A stretch of DNA of 64,000 bases from CAYRHJ01 sp964424105. Its GTDB lineage: Bacteria > Planctomycetota > Phycisphaerae > UBA1845. Below are positions 44,644 to 52,773 of this stretch, piece by piece. Position numbers and translations under genes: made by a program. The DNA lies in contig CAYRHJ010000007.1 in NCBI GenBank assembly GCA_964424105.1, forward strand, positions 75,114 to 139,113, read 5' to 3'. Every line of letters begins with the position of its first letter. Positions within the stretch are counted from its first letter, which is position 1. Under the pieces are notes generated by a model. The model searched no databases. It saw only the letters and a program-made list of their open reading frames with translations, and had not been told where the DNA came from.

Positions 44644-44763
44644 ATGGTTTCAATTCAGTCCGTTCACGCGTTACCGGTTGCGCATTGTTGACCGTTCACA
44701 GTCGCCGAAATGACTACGCAGGCCTCGAACAAATGGACCGGTCGCGGGTTGGAGAGAGGTAGA

Positions 44764-44818
44764 AGACCGCTCGCTTGGCGCTCGCGGCTCGGAAAATGCG
44801 GTCGCGGCTCGGAAAAGA
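44764..44818 (-). repeat. Short interspersed elements, inverted orientation
   Basis: GACCGCTCGC-TTGGC-GCTCGCGGCTC followed by a second partial GGTCGCGGCTC unit, between ltaE and the CPBP protease gene. Confidence 0.75.
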
Positions 44819-44856
44819 CCGCGATCCTTGATTGTCAAATTGGAACCTAACCCGGT

Positions 44857-45618
44857 ATGGTGGTCGATGAAATCAGCGGTTCGCGGGGTCTTGGAATTGA
44901 TTCGGCTGTAGGAGAGCTACCGCTCGTGCAATCACCTCGTCGCGTTCCCGGTTTTTCGATCGTGCTGTTCGTTACGGTGATCGGCCACGCGTGTGCGGCC
45001 CTGCTCTATGCCCATCTGATCGTCGACGAGACCGCGCGTCGGGCGGTCTATTTCGGTTCCAAGGTCGTCATCAATGCCATTCCGTTGGTCTGGATGTTCG
45101 CCATGGAGCGCCGACCTTTCCGATGGCCCCATCCGACCCGGCGGGCAGTCATGCTGGGGCTGGCTTGGGGTTTGGTCATCGCAGGTGCGATACTCGTTTT
45201 CCATGGGATGTTCTTGGAAGGGAAATTGGAATCGCAAGCATTACGGGCCAAGGCCGGCGCGTACGGGGCGCTGGACCATTTCTTCCTTTTCGCGGTGTTT
45301 CTATGCGTCGCGAATTCAGGCATGGAGGAATATTACTGGCGGTGGTTCGTCTTTCGTGGGTTTCGGCGATACATGGGGCCCATGCCTGCCGCGGTGGCGT
45401 CGGCCCTGGGATTTACGCTGCATCATATCGTAGTGTTGGCCGCCTATTTTCCCGATGTGTCGCTTGTGGTAATGTTGAACGTCGGCGTTTTCGTGGGCGG
45501 TTTCATCTGGGCCATCTTGTACGAGCGAAGCGCCAACATATGTGCGCCTTGGCTCAGTCATCTGTTGGCCGACGCAGCCATCATGTGGGTGGCCTACGGG
45601 TTGCTGTTCGGAACCTGA
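44857..45618 (+). CDS. CPBP-family intramembrane metalloprotease
   Basis: The 253-residue polytopic membrane protein has about seven hydrophobic segments. The CPBP/Abi signature is present: MEEYYWRWFVFRGF (EExxxR), TLHHIVVLAAYF and SHLLADAAIM with the conserved His/Asp positions. Relatives act as Rce1-like proteases or in bacteriocin self-immunity. Its substrate is unknown, and no bacteriocin gene is seen nearby. Confidence 0.85.
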   Translation: MVVDEISGSRGLGIDSAVGELPLVQSPRRVPGFSIVLFVTVIGHACAALLYAHLIVDETARRAVYFGSKVVINAIPLVWMFAMERRPFRWPHPTRRAVMLGLAWGLVIAGAILVFHGMFLEGKLESQALRAKAGAYGALDHFFLFAVFLCVANSGMEEYYWRWFVFRGFRRYMGPMPAAVASALGFTLHHIVVLAAYFPDVSLVVMLNVGVFVGGFIWAILYERSANICAPWLSHLLADAAIMWVAYGLLFGT

Positions 45619-45644
45619 CGCCGGTTTGCAAAATGGCGCATGCC

Positions 45645-45770
45645 GTCATTCCGGCGCTTGCCGTCAGTCCGTCAAACGTCGTCATTCCGGCGAATGCCGG
45701 AATCCATGGCCATGGTTCCCTGTCCGTTGGCAGACAGCGCAGCCGGCTTGCCGGGGCGACACGAGCGGCC
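45645..45770. repeat. REP-like palindromes
   Basis: Partial and complete GTCATTCCGGC...GCCGGAATCCA units lie at about 45645-45665 and 45680-45706; a decayed unit follows to about 45770. Confidence 0.65.
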
Positions 45771-45812
45771 GAAAATTGAAGAATCCTGTGGCGCGGCAGA
45801 CTTGGATTTCAG

Positions 45813-46289
45813 ATGAAAGGTAACACGGTGAAAATCGAAGGGGCGTGCGGTGTCGTTCGCGCCTTGGCCATCCGCACCGGCGATCGTGAACCGATGGTGG
45901 AAGTCGAGCAGCAGCGCGTCGTCGCGGGCCGAGGTTTGGAGGACGATCGCCGGGCAAAGGGGAAGCGAGGTATCACATTTTTGTCCGCCGAGCGTTGGCG
46001 GGAAACGATGGCCCTATTGGGAGAATCCCTGCCTTGGCATTCCCGGCGGGCGAATGTCCTGGTCGAAGGATTTGATTTAGCGGCCACCATCGGGCAGTGC
46101 ATTCGGGTCGGAAACGTTTCCATCAAAATCTGGGACGAAACCAGGCCTTGTGGCGAGATGGACGAGATCTGCATGGGTCTGAAGGACGCGCTCAAGCCGG
46201 AATTGCGCGGCGGCGTTCATGGCGAGGTTTTGGAGGGCGGCGTGATACGCATCGGCGACCGAGTGACGCTGGCCCAGCCGGACATCTAA
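45813..46289 (+). CDS. MOSC-domain protein
   Basis: The 158-residue single-domain MOSC protein has VVAGRGLEDDRRAKGKRG, TFLSAERW and RRANVLVEGFDL. The conserved Cys lies in DETRPCGEMDEICMG, where molybdenum-cofactor sulfurtransferases carry the sulfur-transferring residue. GVHGEVLEGGVIRIGD closes the beta-barrel. It probably delivers sulfur or binds molybdenum cofactor; no moa/moe genes lie nearby. Confidence 0.88.
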   Translation: MKGNTVKIEGACGVVRALAIRTGDREPMVEVEQQRVVAGRGLEDDRRAKGKRGITFLSAERWRETMALLGESLPWHSRRANVLVEGFDLAATIGQCIRVGNVSIKIWDETRPCGEMDEICMGLKDALKPELRGGVHGEVLEGGVIRIGDRVTLAQPDI

Positions 46290-46293
46290 CGTT

Positions 46294-46374
46294 GATCGAG
46301 CTTGCAAGTATGGATGGGCGGATCAAGCTTGCAAGCATGGTTGGGCGGATCGAGCTTGCAAGTATGGATGGATC
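46294..46374 (+). repeat. 27-bp tandem repeat, three units
   Basis: Three head-to-tail 27-bp units, each beginning GATC(G/A)AGCTTGCAAG, at 46294-46320, 46321-46347 and 46348-46374, directly upstream of tRNA-Val. There are no spacers, so this is not a CRISPR array. Confidence 0.9.
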
Positions 46375-46394
46375 GATAATTCACGTTTTTCCGG

Positions 46395-46468
46395 GGGCGG
46401 TTAGCTCAGTTGGCTAGAGCGCCTGCTTTACACGCAGGAAGTCGGGGGTTCAAGTCCCTCACCGCCCA
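46395..46468 (+). tRNA. tRNA-Val (anticodon TAC)
   Basis: A 74-nt cloverleaf: acceptor GGGCGGT/ACCGCCC with discriminator A, D-loop AGCTCAGTTGGCTAGAGC, anticodon stem CCTGC/GCAGG with loop TTTACAC, and T-arm GGGGGTTCAAGTCCCTC. CCA is not encoded. Confidence 0.97.
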
Positions 46469-46594
46469 ATTCGACGTTGGCCCGGAAAGGCTGTTCTTCG
46501 CCGTCAAACCCGTCTTTTGGGAAAGTCACCGATCCCGCAAATATGGCCATCCGCAGCCCCGCATCGAGTTTTCAATCTGGAGTTTCCGCCTAGA

Positions 46595-47599
46595 ATGGAT
46601 GGGTTGACGATCACGGACGGATACGACGACTTGCTTCGCCACAACGGTTTGACCACGGTCGATGCGATCCTGTCATTGAACTCGGTCGATCGAATGACCA
46701 AGCCGGGTCTGGACCGATGGCGGGAAAGGTGCCGAATCGAACTCGTGCAACCCGGCGGCGGATTCGTGGTGGCCTATTTGAAGCGCTACCGCGTGCCTCC
46801 GTTGCGGGCACAACTGGCGCGGGCGTGGCATGGCTGCGTCACACACGCGTCGGCTTGGATCGAATGGCAATGGATGCACCGCTTGGCTGCGGCGGGAATT
46901 CCCGTCGTACGTCCGATCGCCCTGGGCGAACGCATGCGGGCTGGCAAGGAATTGGCCAGCTTTTTGATGACGGACGCTGCGGTTGGGGAATCGCTGGAAG
47001 TGTGGGCGAGGTCACGCATTCAACGGGCGCCTCGTGCGATGATCGAACGGTTGGCTGACGTGGTCGCCCATTTTCATTCACCAGGTTACGCCCATCGAGA
47101 CATGTACCTGTCGCATATCTTTTTCAACGACCGTGCCCCCTTGCACGACGCGTTTCGTTTTATTGATTTGCAACGAGTGATTCAGCCGACGTTTCATCGT
47201 CGATGGGTGGTCAAGGATTTGGCAGCCCTGAACTATTCGACGCCCGCGCGGGTCGCGAGTCGGACGGATCGATTACGATTCCTCCGCCGGTATCTGGCGA
47301 TCCGTGACCGCGTCGTAACAGAGCCGCGACCCTGGACGCGACCAAGGCGGGAGCGTCCAGTATGGCAAACGGACGACGCAGTCCATGGCACTCGAACCGC
47401 GCTACTACCCCCAGAAAACATCTGTTCAGGGAGCGGTCTCCCCCTGCAACCATTTCCAGGCCTCGATCGGCGCAGGAAGTCCATCACACGGTGGCTCGTC
47501 GATCGAATCCTGGCCAAGTCGAATCGAATGGCCCGACACGATCAGCGTCGCGCTTCGCGTCACGCGACCGGGGACCGGCTAGGCGGACGAGATTTATGA
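46595..47599 (+). CDS. Lipopolysaccharide kinase (InaA/WaaP-like) carrying an inserted repeat
   Basis: This small kinase-fold protein is related to the LPS core kinases WaaP/KdkA. The catalytic loop is YAHRDMYLSHIFF and the FRFIDLQRV stretch supplies the DFG-equivalent Asp. RWVVKDLAALNYSTP follows as in WaaP. ATG 46595 is chosen over the upstream frame. Residues about 243-281 (EPRPWTRPRRERPVWQT onward) are encoded by the long interspersed element at 47321-47438. The kinase-like C-terminus (ILAKSNRMARHD) resumes afterwards in frame. The stop overlaps the next start as ATGA. Confidence 0.8.
   Translation: MDGLTITDGYDDLLRHNGLTTVDAILSLNSVDRMTKPGLDRWRERCRIELVQPGGGFVVAYLKRYRVPPLRAQLARAWHGCVTHASAWIEWQWMHRLAAAGIPVVRPIALGERMRAGKELASFLMTDAAVGESLEVWARSRIQRAPRAMIERLADVVAHFHSPGYAHRDMYLSHIFFNDRAPLHDAFRFIDLQRVIQPTFHRRWVVKDLAALNYSTPARVASRTDRLRFLRRYLAIRDRVVTEPRPWTRPRRERPVWQTDDAVHGTRTALLPPENICSGSGLPLQPFPGLDRRRKSITRWLVDRILAKSNRMARHDQRRASRHATGDRLGGRDL
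47321..47438 (+). repeat. Long interspersed element, copy 3 (118 bp), inside the kinase gene
   Basis: This intact copy has the ends GAGCCGCGACC and GGGAGCGGTC. It contains no stop in the kinase frame and is read as an Arg/Pro-rich peptide. Confidence 0.9.
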
Positions 47600-48765
47600 A
47601 GGTTGCGTTCATTGCGGAATGGCTGGACGCTTCGCGAGGCGGCGCGGAAACGTCAGCCCTTCAATTCCTGAACGAACTAACGCGACGTGACGTAGCGCTC
47701 ACCGTCATTTCGCGAAGTTCGCAGTGTTCTATTCCTGACGTTCGATTCGTACAGGTGGAAGCTCGTGGACTGGGCAGAGCCTCGCGAAGCGATGCGTTCT
47801 TGCGCCGAGCGGGTGCGTTGGCCAAGTCGTGCGGCGCGGACGTCATTCACTCGATCGTGCCTTGCGAGGGCGTGGACGTGTATCAACCCCGCGGCGGGCT
47901 GGTGGCGGAGACCATCACGCGAACGGTGGCTTCGCGAGAGGGTTGGTGGGCGAAGCGAGTCAAGCAACTTGATCTTCGGCTCAACATGCGACAGCGCATG
48001 CTTCTGAATCGAGAACGGCAATTGCTGACCGGGCGAAGCAAACCCATGGTTGCAGCCCTGTCGAATTACGTGGTCCGGCAATTGCGCGAGCACTTCGATT
48101 TCCCGGATTCACGGCTTCGCTTGATTTTCAACGGCGTGACCGTGCCATCGTTTAACGATGCCCAAAAACAGGGTCAACGTCTGGAAATACGCAGGCGCTT
48201 CGCCATCTCGGATGATGAGATTCTGCTTTTGTTCGTGGGGCATCATTTTCGATTGAAAGGGCTTCACGTTCTCCTACGCGCGATTCGATGGACAATGGAC
48301 CGCGCGGTGGGAAGGCTGCGATTGCTTGTCGTGGGAGGTGGTGCGTCCAGAAGCTGGTTGCGGCGGGTGGCGGGCGAGGGATTGGGCGAGATTGTCCGTT
48401 TTAGCGGTCCTGCTGGTGACGTCATGCCGTTCTTTCATGCCGCGGACGTGCTGGTCCATCCTTCCTTTTATGATCCGTGCAGCCGCGTCGTCTTGGAGGC
48501 CTATTCGCAAGGGCTTCCGATAATCTCGTCTCGATTCGACGGGGCCAGCGAGATCATTGTGGACAATCTGAGTGGGTACGTCCTAGAATCTCTCGACGAC
48601 ATCGCCCGATTTGCCGATCGGATTACGGAGTTGACGTTGGCTGAAAACCGGCGTCGGATGATCGCTGCGATGATGAATCAGCCTTGCGACTTGTCGATGA
48701 CAAGACACGTAGATGAGATGATAAGGTTATATGCGTTTATCAGACGTTCCCATGACAGGGGATGA
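47596..48765 (+). CDS. Glycosyltransferase family 4 protein
   Basis: The 389-residue GT-B glycosyltransferase has an N-terminal half beginning KVAFIAEWLDASRGGAETS and a C-terminal nucleotide-sugar half with GRSKPMVAALSNYV, LLFVGHHFRLKGLHVLL and HPSFYDPCSRVVLEAYSQGLP (the GT4 EX7E region). It is translationally coupled to the LPS kinase gene by ATGA. Together they point to LPS core or glycolipid assembly. The open frame extends back to 47362, but that part is repeat-derived in another frame and rejected. Confidence 0.88.
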   Translation: MKVAFIAEWLDASRGGAETSALQFLNELTRRDVALTVISRSSQCSIPDVRFVQVEARGLGRASRSDAFLRRAGALAKSCGADVIHSIVPCEGVDVYQPRGGLVAETITRTVASREGWWAKRVKQLDLRLNMRQRMLLNRERQLLTGRSKPMVAALSNYVVRQLREHFDFPDSRLRLIFNGVTVPSFNDAQKQGQRLEIRRRFAISDDEILLLFVGHHFRLKGLHVLLRAIRWTMDRAVGRLRLLVVGGGASRSWLRRVAGEGLGEIVRFSGPAGDVMPFFHAADVLVHPSFYDPCSRVVLEAYSQGLPIISSRFDGASEIIVDNLSGYVLESLDDIARFADRITELTLAENRRRMIAAMMNQPCDLSMTRHVDEMIRLYAFIRRSHDRG

Positions 48766-48942
48766 ACGATTCTGCAACGCAGACCAATTCTGTACGATTC
48801 TGTCTGCCGCGGCTCTTGTGCGATGACCCGCGGAGATGCTAAACTCGGATTCCGAGCCAGGCCCCACTGTCCGTGCTCGTGTTGGCTGGACGGGTGATGC
48901 GCCGAGGCTCGGAGTCGAGTTTAGTTCTTGGATGTTTAGACT

Positions 48943-50628
48943 ATGAACCAAGCCCAACGCACGGTTAGGGTTTTGCTGATCGGTCCGGGGCATGCGGACA
49001 CAGCGTCGTCGCGCGAATGGCTGGGACCCGCTGCGGAAATCATTCGTGTAGCCACGCTGCGCGAAGCGCGCGATCTTCTAAGCAAATCCCATTTCGACTA
49101 CGTGTTGATGCCATCGAATGCAGTCACTGAAAACCTGCCCGAGGAGACGTCATCCATCGGTGCGGATCTGCTCGAAAACGTTTCACAGGGCGTCGGATTG
49201 GTCAACGACCAGGGATCACTCGTTTGGTCGAACGCAAGCTTGGCCGGCTTCCCGCAGGAGGTGCGGGATTGGGTGTCCAAGACGAGCGCAGAATCGATGA
49301 CCCGATTTCGCGGTCGATCGCACGCCGAAAGAGCGGCGGGACATCGGGCGACGTTGACGACAGCCAACGGGGGCACCTTCGAATTGAGCACCACGCCCAT
49401 CGTCGACGTGAATCAACAGGCCATGCAAGCGGTCGCGGTGATCTGGGACCTGACCGAAGCCAAGCGCCGTCAGAAGGAATTGGCGGCTGCGGATCATGCG
49501 GGGCGGGAGTTGATTCGGCTGGACGCGGAACAGATGTCGCGTCTGGACACGCAGGAGCGGCTGGGTCTGCTGGAACAAAAGATAATTCGTTGCCTGCGAG
49601 ATGTGATGCACTTCAATCATTTTTCCATCCGGGTGTTGGAAAAAAAGACCAACAAACTGGAACCGCTGATCTCGTATGGTTTCGCCGAGGATGCCCAACA
49701 GTCTGATCTGTTCGCTCTTCCGGACGGGAACGGCGTGTGTGGATACGTCGCCTATCACGGTCGCAGTCACATATGTGCGGACACGACGCAGGACCCGCTC
49801 TATTTTCCGGGCATCAAAGGCGCTTGGAGCTCCCTGACCGTTCCGCTGAAACTCAACGACGAGACCATCGGCGTGCTCAACGTGGAAAGTCGCAAGAAAG
49901 GTTCGTTCAGCGACGAGCGCCGTCAACTCGCGGAATTCATAGGCCGCGATATCGCGATGGCCCTGCACATTCTCGACCTATTGGTCACCGAAAGATACGC
50001 GACGACGGGCCGGTTGGGCAGCGACGTGATGGCGGAGATCAGCGGTCCGGTGAATGACATTCTGACGGACGCGGAAAATCTGATCGAAGATTACATCGGC
50101 CACGACGATCTGCGGTTTCGTCTGAATCGCATCACCAGCACCGCCGTGGGCATTCGTGACGCAATCAAACGCGTGACCAGCCAGCGGCGGGGCTTGATCG
50201 GCTCGTCAACCACCGGGATTAGACGCACCGATCCGATCCTGACCGGCAAGCGAATCCTGATCGCCGACGACGAGGTCATGATTCGCGACACCGTTCGCGA
50301 CGTGTTGGCCAGCTACGGCTGTCAAGTCCAGGTGGCGGACGACGGCGCCAAGGCCATCGAAATCATCCAGCAGAACCCGTTCGATCTCGTGCTCAGCGAC
50401 ATTCGCATGCCCCATCGGGACGGTTACCACGTGTTCGCTGCGGCCAAGGATGCCAACAAGGACCTGCCGGTCATTCTGATGACCGGTTTCGGTTATGATC
50501 CCAACCACGCCATCGTGCGGGCCCGTCGCGAAGGTCTCGCTGCCGTCTTGTTCAAGCCTTTCAAGGTCGATCAACTCCTCGGCGAAATCCGAACCGCCTT
50601 GCGAAACGCAGCCGCCAAGCAATCTTGA
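48943..50628 (+). CDS. PAS-GAF-receiver signalling protein
   Basis: In the 561-residue protein a degenerate receiver-like N-terminus (about 1-60, VRVLLIGPGHADTA) is followed by a PAS domain (about 70-170, ending VAVIWDLTEAKRRQKEL) and a GAF domain (about 205-345, GNGVCGYVAYHGRSHICAD). A helical region comes next, then a complete receiver domain (about 430-550) with DDE, phospho-acceptor Asp in LVLSDIRMPHRDG and Lys in LFKPF. No histidine-kinase ATPase or output DNA-binding domain is present, so it likely works with a separate kinase or through protein contacts. Confidence 0.85.
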   Translation: MNQAQRTVRVLLIGPGHADTASSREWLGPAAEIIRVATLREARDLLSKSHFDYVLMPSNAVTENLPEETSSIGADLLENVSQGVGLVNDQGSLVWSNASLAGFPQEVRDWVSKTSAESMTRFRGRSHAERAAGHRATLTTANGGTFELSTTPIVDVNQQAMQAVAVIWDLTEAKRRQKELAAADHAGRELIRLDAEQMSRLDTQERLGLLEQKIIRCLRDVMHFNHFSIRVLEKKTNKLEPLISYGFAEDAQQSDLFALPDGNGVCGYVAYHGRSHICADTTQDPLYFPGIKGAWSSLTVPLKLNDETIGVLNVESRKKGSFSDERRQLAEFIGRDIAMALHILDLLVTERYATTGRLGSDVMAEISGPVNDILTDAENLIEDYIGHDDLRFRLNRITSTAVGIRDAIKRVTSQRRGLIGSSTTGIRRTDPILTGKRILIADDEVMIRDTVRDVLASYGCQVQVADDGAKAIEIIQQNPFDLVLSDIRMPHRDGYHVFAAAKDANKDLPVILMTGFGYDPNHAIVRARREGLAAVLFKPFKVDQLLGEIRTALRNAAAKQS

Positions 50629-50665
50629 TAGTCTTTTCACCCACCGAACGCCATGAAAGTGAACG

Positions 50666-50747
50666 TGGGCGCGCCAGGATTCGAACCTGGGAAGGCAATG
50701 CCAACGGGTTTACAGCCCGTCCCCTTTGGCCACTTGGGTACACGCCC
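50666..50747 (-). tRNA. tRNA-Tyr (anticodon GTA)
   Basis: An 82-nt class II tRNA on the minus strand: acceptor GGGCGTG/CGCGCCC with discriminator A, anticodon stem ACGGG/CCCGT with loop CTGTAAA, long variable arm, and T-arm CCAGGTTCGAATCCTGG. Confidence 0.96.
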
Positions 50748-50988
50748 GACACCTGTTCCCAAAACCCATGCCGCCCGGAATCATTCCATCGATTCAAGGT
50801 ACGACGCTGACCGGAGCGACGTACCCTGTCACGATCATCAAGTACGACCCACCCCGTCAACCGGCAGGCCGCCAACGGCACATGGAAATCAGGGAAGGGG
50901 ATTCTACAACCACGACCCCCATAAGCAAGGGACGGGCGATCGGTCAGAACCGTGGGCTTTGATGGACATCACAAACCGGCTCTACGGG

Positions 50989-51246
50989 CTATGCTTTCGA
51001 CTCGGATTTTGGTGATTCAGGAGTGGGGTAATACTTAATGCTCTTGCATATCAGATCAACGATGCTCGTTAGTAAGGCATGACTCAATTGTATGCGCCCC
51101 GTTTCTACGAGCGATTGCGGGAGGGGGCTGGGAACTACGGCCAAGAATCTCAGCGTGGCGAGCGGGGCGTCGCCCCGCACCGAAAGCTCCATCCGATCCG
51201 CCCAAACAGGAGGGACAAGGTGCGGGAGCTGCGGCAAGTCATCCAT
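50989..51246 (-). CDS. Hypothetical protein downstream of the XRE antitoxin
   Basis: The 85-residue product begins DDLPQLPHLVPPVWADRMEL and continues with RFLAVVPSPLPQSLVETGRI and a helical end containing LLTSIVDLICKSIKYYPTPE. The pattern resembles small DUF3467-like proteins but no family is certain. ATG 51246 gives an 8-bp overlap with the antitoxin; ATG 51318 would overlap by 80 bp. It may be a third partner of the toxin-antitoxin locus. Confidence 0.5.
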   Translation of the reverse strand: MDDLPQLPHLVPPVWADRMELSVRGDAPLATLRFLAVVPSPLPQSLVETGRIQLSHALLTSIVDLICKSIKYYPTPESPKSESKA

Positions 51247-51688
51247 GCGCAACGTACCGGAGTGGGACGCTTGGCGTTTTGCTCGTTTCGAAGTTGATTT
51301 CTTTGCCACTTGAATCATCCTTGTAAGAGGGGCAAAATTGCAACCCTGGAACTTCCGTCGTCACATGCCCAATCGTATCAGCAGGCCGCAATAGTCGTCT
51401 TTTCTCCGTCGTTTTTTCTTGACCTACAATAGTCCAGGCGATTTGCGTCTTATCTAAGGCGAACAGGATTTCGGCCATGCGCTTAATGGAAATATTTTCA
51501 TCTCCATTCAGCACACGGCTGATGTAAGATTCGAATTTTCCAGATCTTTCGGCCAACTTGCGCTGCGTCAACTCCAAATCTTTAATCCGCTTGAGTACGA
51601 TACGACTGAAGTTCATCTGCATCTCGATGCTCAAGCCGTCTGGTGTGTCGTCAACTTCTCTAATCGCGTCAAGTATGTAGTTCGTCAT
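51239..51688 (-). CDS. XRE-family antitoxin-like regulator
   Basis: The 149-residue protein has a helix-turn-helix of the Cro/C1 type: IVLKRIKDLELTQRKLAERS, KFESYISRVLNGDENIS, IKRMAEILFALD. It starts inside the 3' end of the toxin gene (20-bp overlap), the toxin-first order of HigBA-like systems. AT content is clearly higher than in the surrounding genes, suggesting acquisition by transfer. It probably represses its own promoter through the inverted repeat at 52095-52112. Confidence 0.82.
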   Translation of the reverse strand: MTNYILDAIREVDDTPDGLSIEMQMNFSRIVLKRIKDLELTQRKLAERSGKFESYISRVLNGDENISIKRMAEILFALDKTQIAWTIVGQEKTTEKRRLLRPADTIGHVTTEVPGLQFCPSYKDDSSGKEINFETSKTPSVPLRYVAHG

Positions 51689-52094
51689 TTTGCGAAACCT
51701 TACGAATTAGCCCCAATTTCTTGATCCTGGCGACCCTATCAATCCGATCCGAAATCCTTCTGCCACGTTTCTGTCCGGGCTTCTCGTCGGCGTCTATCGC
51801 AAAGTATTCATCCTTGAGCCCATCATCTCCATAAAAACCCATCAACCTAAACAGGTGCGCCCTTATTCCAAAAGCAAAAACACCTTGCCCTTCGCTTCTA
51901 ACAGGGCCATTTTCGTAGTGAACGAATCCGGTTTTGGCCACTTCGAATAGTTACTTTGTGAATAGTTTTCCCTCGTTGTCACGCGCGAAGCCCCGGAGAG
52001 CTTTGTCGGCAGCGCTAGAAATCCAAATGTCGGTAGCTACCTCAGATGGAAAAACCACTAGGCGAACCTCGATGATATCATCGCCTGTATCCAT
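51669..52094 (-). pseudogene. HigB/Gp49-like toxin interrupted by an in-frame TAA
   Basis: From ATG 52094 the frame encodes 47 residues (ending KALRGFARDNEGKLFTK), meets TAA at 51951-51953, and continues in the same frame with LFEVAKTGFVHYENGP, EGQGVFAFGIRAHLFRLMGF and DRIDRVARIKKLG, a RelE/HigB-like C-terminal part. The two halves read as one 141-residue toxin split by a nonsense codon. A GTG at 51941 could restart translation of the second half (90 residues). Loss of toxin activity is the simplest reading. Confidence 0.65.
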
Positions 52095-52112
52095 CTTAAC
52101 CTATAAGTTAAG
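52095..52112. promoter_or_regulatory. Candidate operator of the toxin-antitoxin locus
   Basis: The perfect inverted repeat CTTAAC-CTATAA-GTTAAG abuts the ATG of the toxin gene. It is positioned for autoregulation by the XRE antitoxin. Confidence 0.6.
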
Positions 52113-52134
52113 TCCGGTCAATTCCCATTTTCGC

Positions 52135-52365
52135 TTATTCCAATCGTGTTTTGGCTGCATTCTTGGCAATTTGGACACTTTTTTTCGGGCCTAGGGCCTT
52201 TGCAAGGGCTTTCCCGCCCTTGGACGCCCCCAGCTTGCTGAGGGCGACGGCAGCGGGGTTGCGGGTATCCGGCTCGGTAGGTTCGGCTGGCTTGTCGATG
52301 GGTGGGGTCCCGATGATCGGCGTTCGTAAAATTTCAAACGCGCAAGCCAACTTCGAGTTCATCAT
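52135..52365 (-). CDS. Small protein with GGKALAKALGPKK motif
   Basis: The product is about 76 residues. A variable, Pro-rich N-terminus is followed by NPAAVALSKLGASKGGKALA and KALGPKKSVQIAKNAAKTRLE. This Gly-Lys-Ala-rich helical motif is common in short bacterial proteins, often near toxin-antitoxin genes; its function is unknown. It lies just upstream of the toxin operon. Start choice is uncertain (ATG 52365 or 52362). Confidence 0.5.
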   Translation of the reverse strand: MMNSKLACAFEILRTPIIGTPPIDKPAEPTEPDTRNPAAVALSKLGASKGGKALAKALGPKKSVQIAKNAAKTRLE

Positions 52366-52518
52366 TGTCCATGGGTTCAGCGAAAGATCGCACGATTGCC
52401 TTCTTGCGTGCCTACCCGTCTGCACCGCCCACAGTCAAGCGCTCGCGGCTTGTTTACCAAGGCCCGGGCAACGAAGTTGCGTGCCAGTGTCGTGTATCAA
52501 ATCGCTTGCGCATTATAA

Positions 52519-52677
52519 GAGCCGCGCCCGTCAGGAAGCGGCGGGCATGACTGGATGAAGACCGCTCCCTGAATAGGTGGTTTCTGGAGTTAGTGGCGCG
52601 GTTCGGGTGCCATGGACTGCGTCGTCCGTTTGCCATACTGGACGCTCCCGCCTTGGTCGCGTCCAGGGTCGCGGCTC
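52519..52677 (-). repeat. Partial short element and long interspersed element copy 4 (52560-52677, inverted)
   Basis: A degenerate short element (GAGCCGCGCCC-GTCA-GGAAGCGG) at 52519-52543 is followed by the fourth long copy in reverse orientation, GACCGCTCCC to GGTCGCGGCTC. The gap 52366-52773 shows no gene. Confidence 0.85.
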
Positions 52678-52773
52678 GGTTCAGACAGGTGACTGCAATT
52701 CTGATGCACTACACTAGCGCTTGCCAAGCTTGGCGGGCGGATGAAATCGCTGTGACAGTTCACTGGGAGCGGG

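Noticed and set aside
46294..46374. CRISPR array
   Set aside because: The units are contiguous without spacers and no cas genes are present.
47362..47595. N-terminal extension of the glycosyltransferase through the long repeat
   Set aside because: The sequence comes from the repeat in a second frame, and the GT4 fold begins exactly at ATG 47596 in an ATGA overlap.
50653..51015. A 120-codon open frame across the tRNA-Tyr gene
   Set aside because: It is antisense to a clear tRNA and has no protein-like composition.
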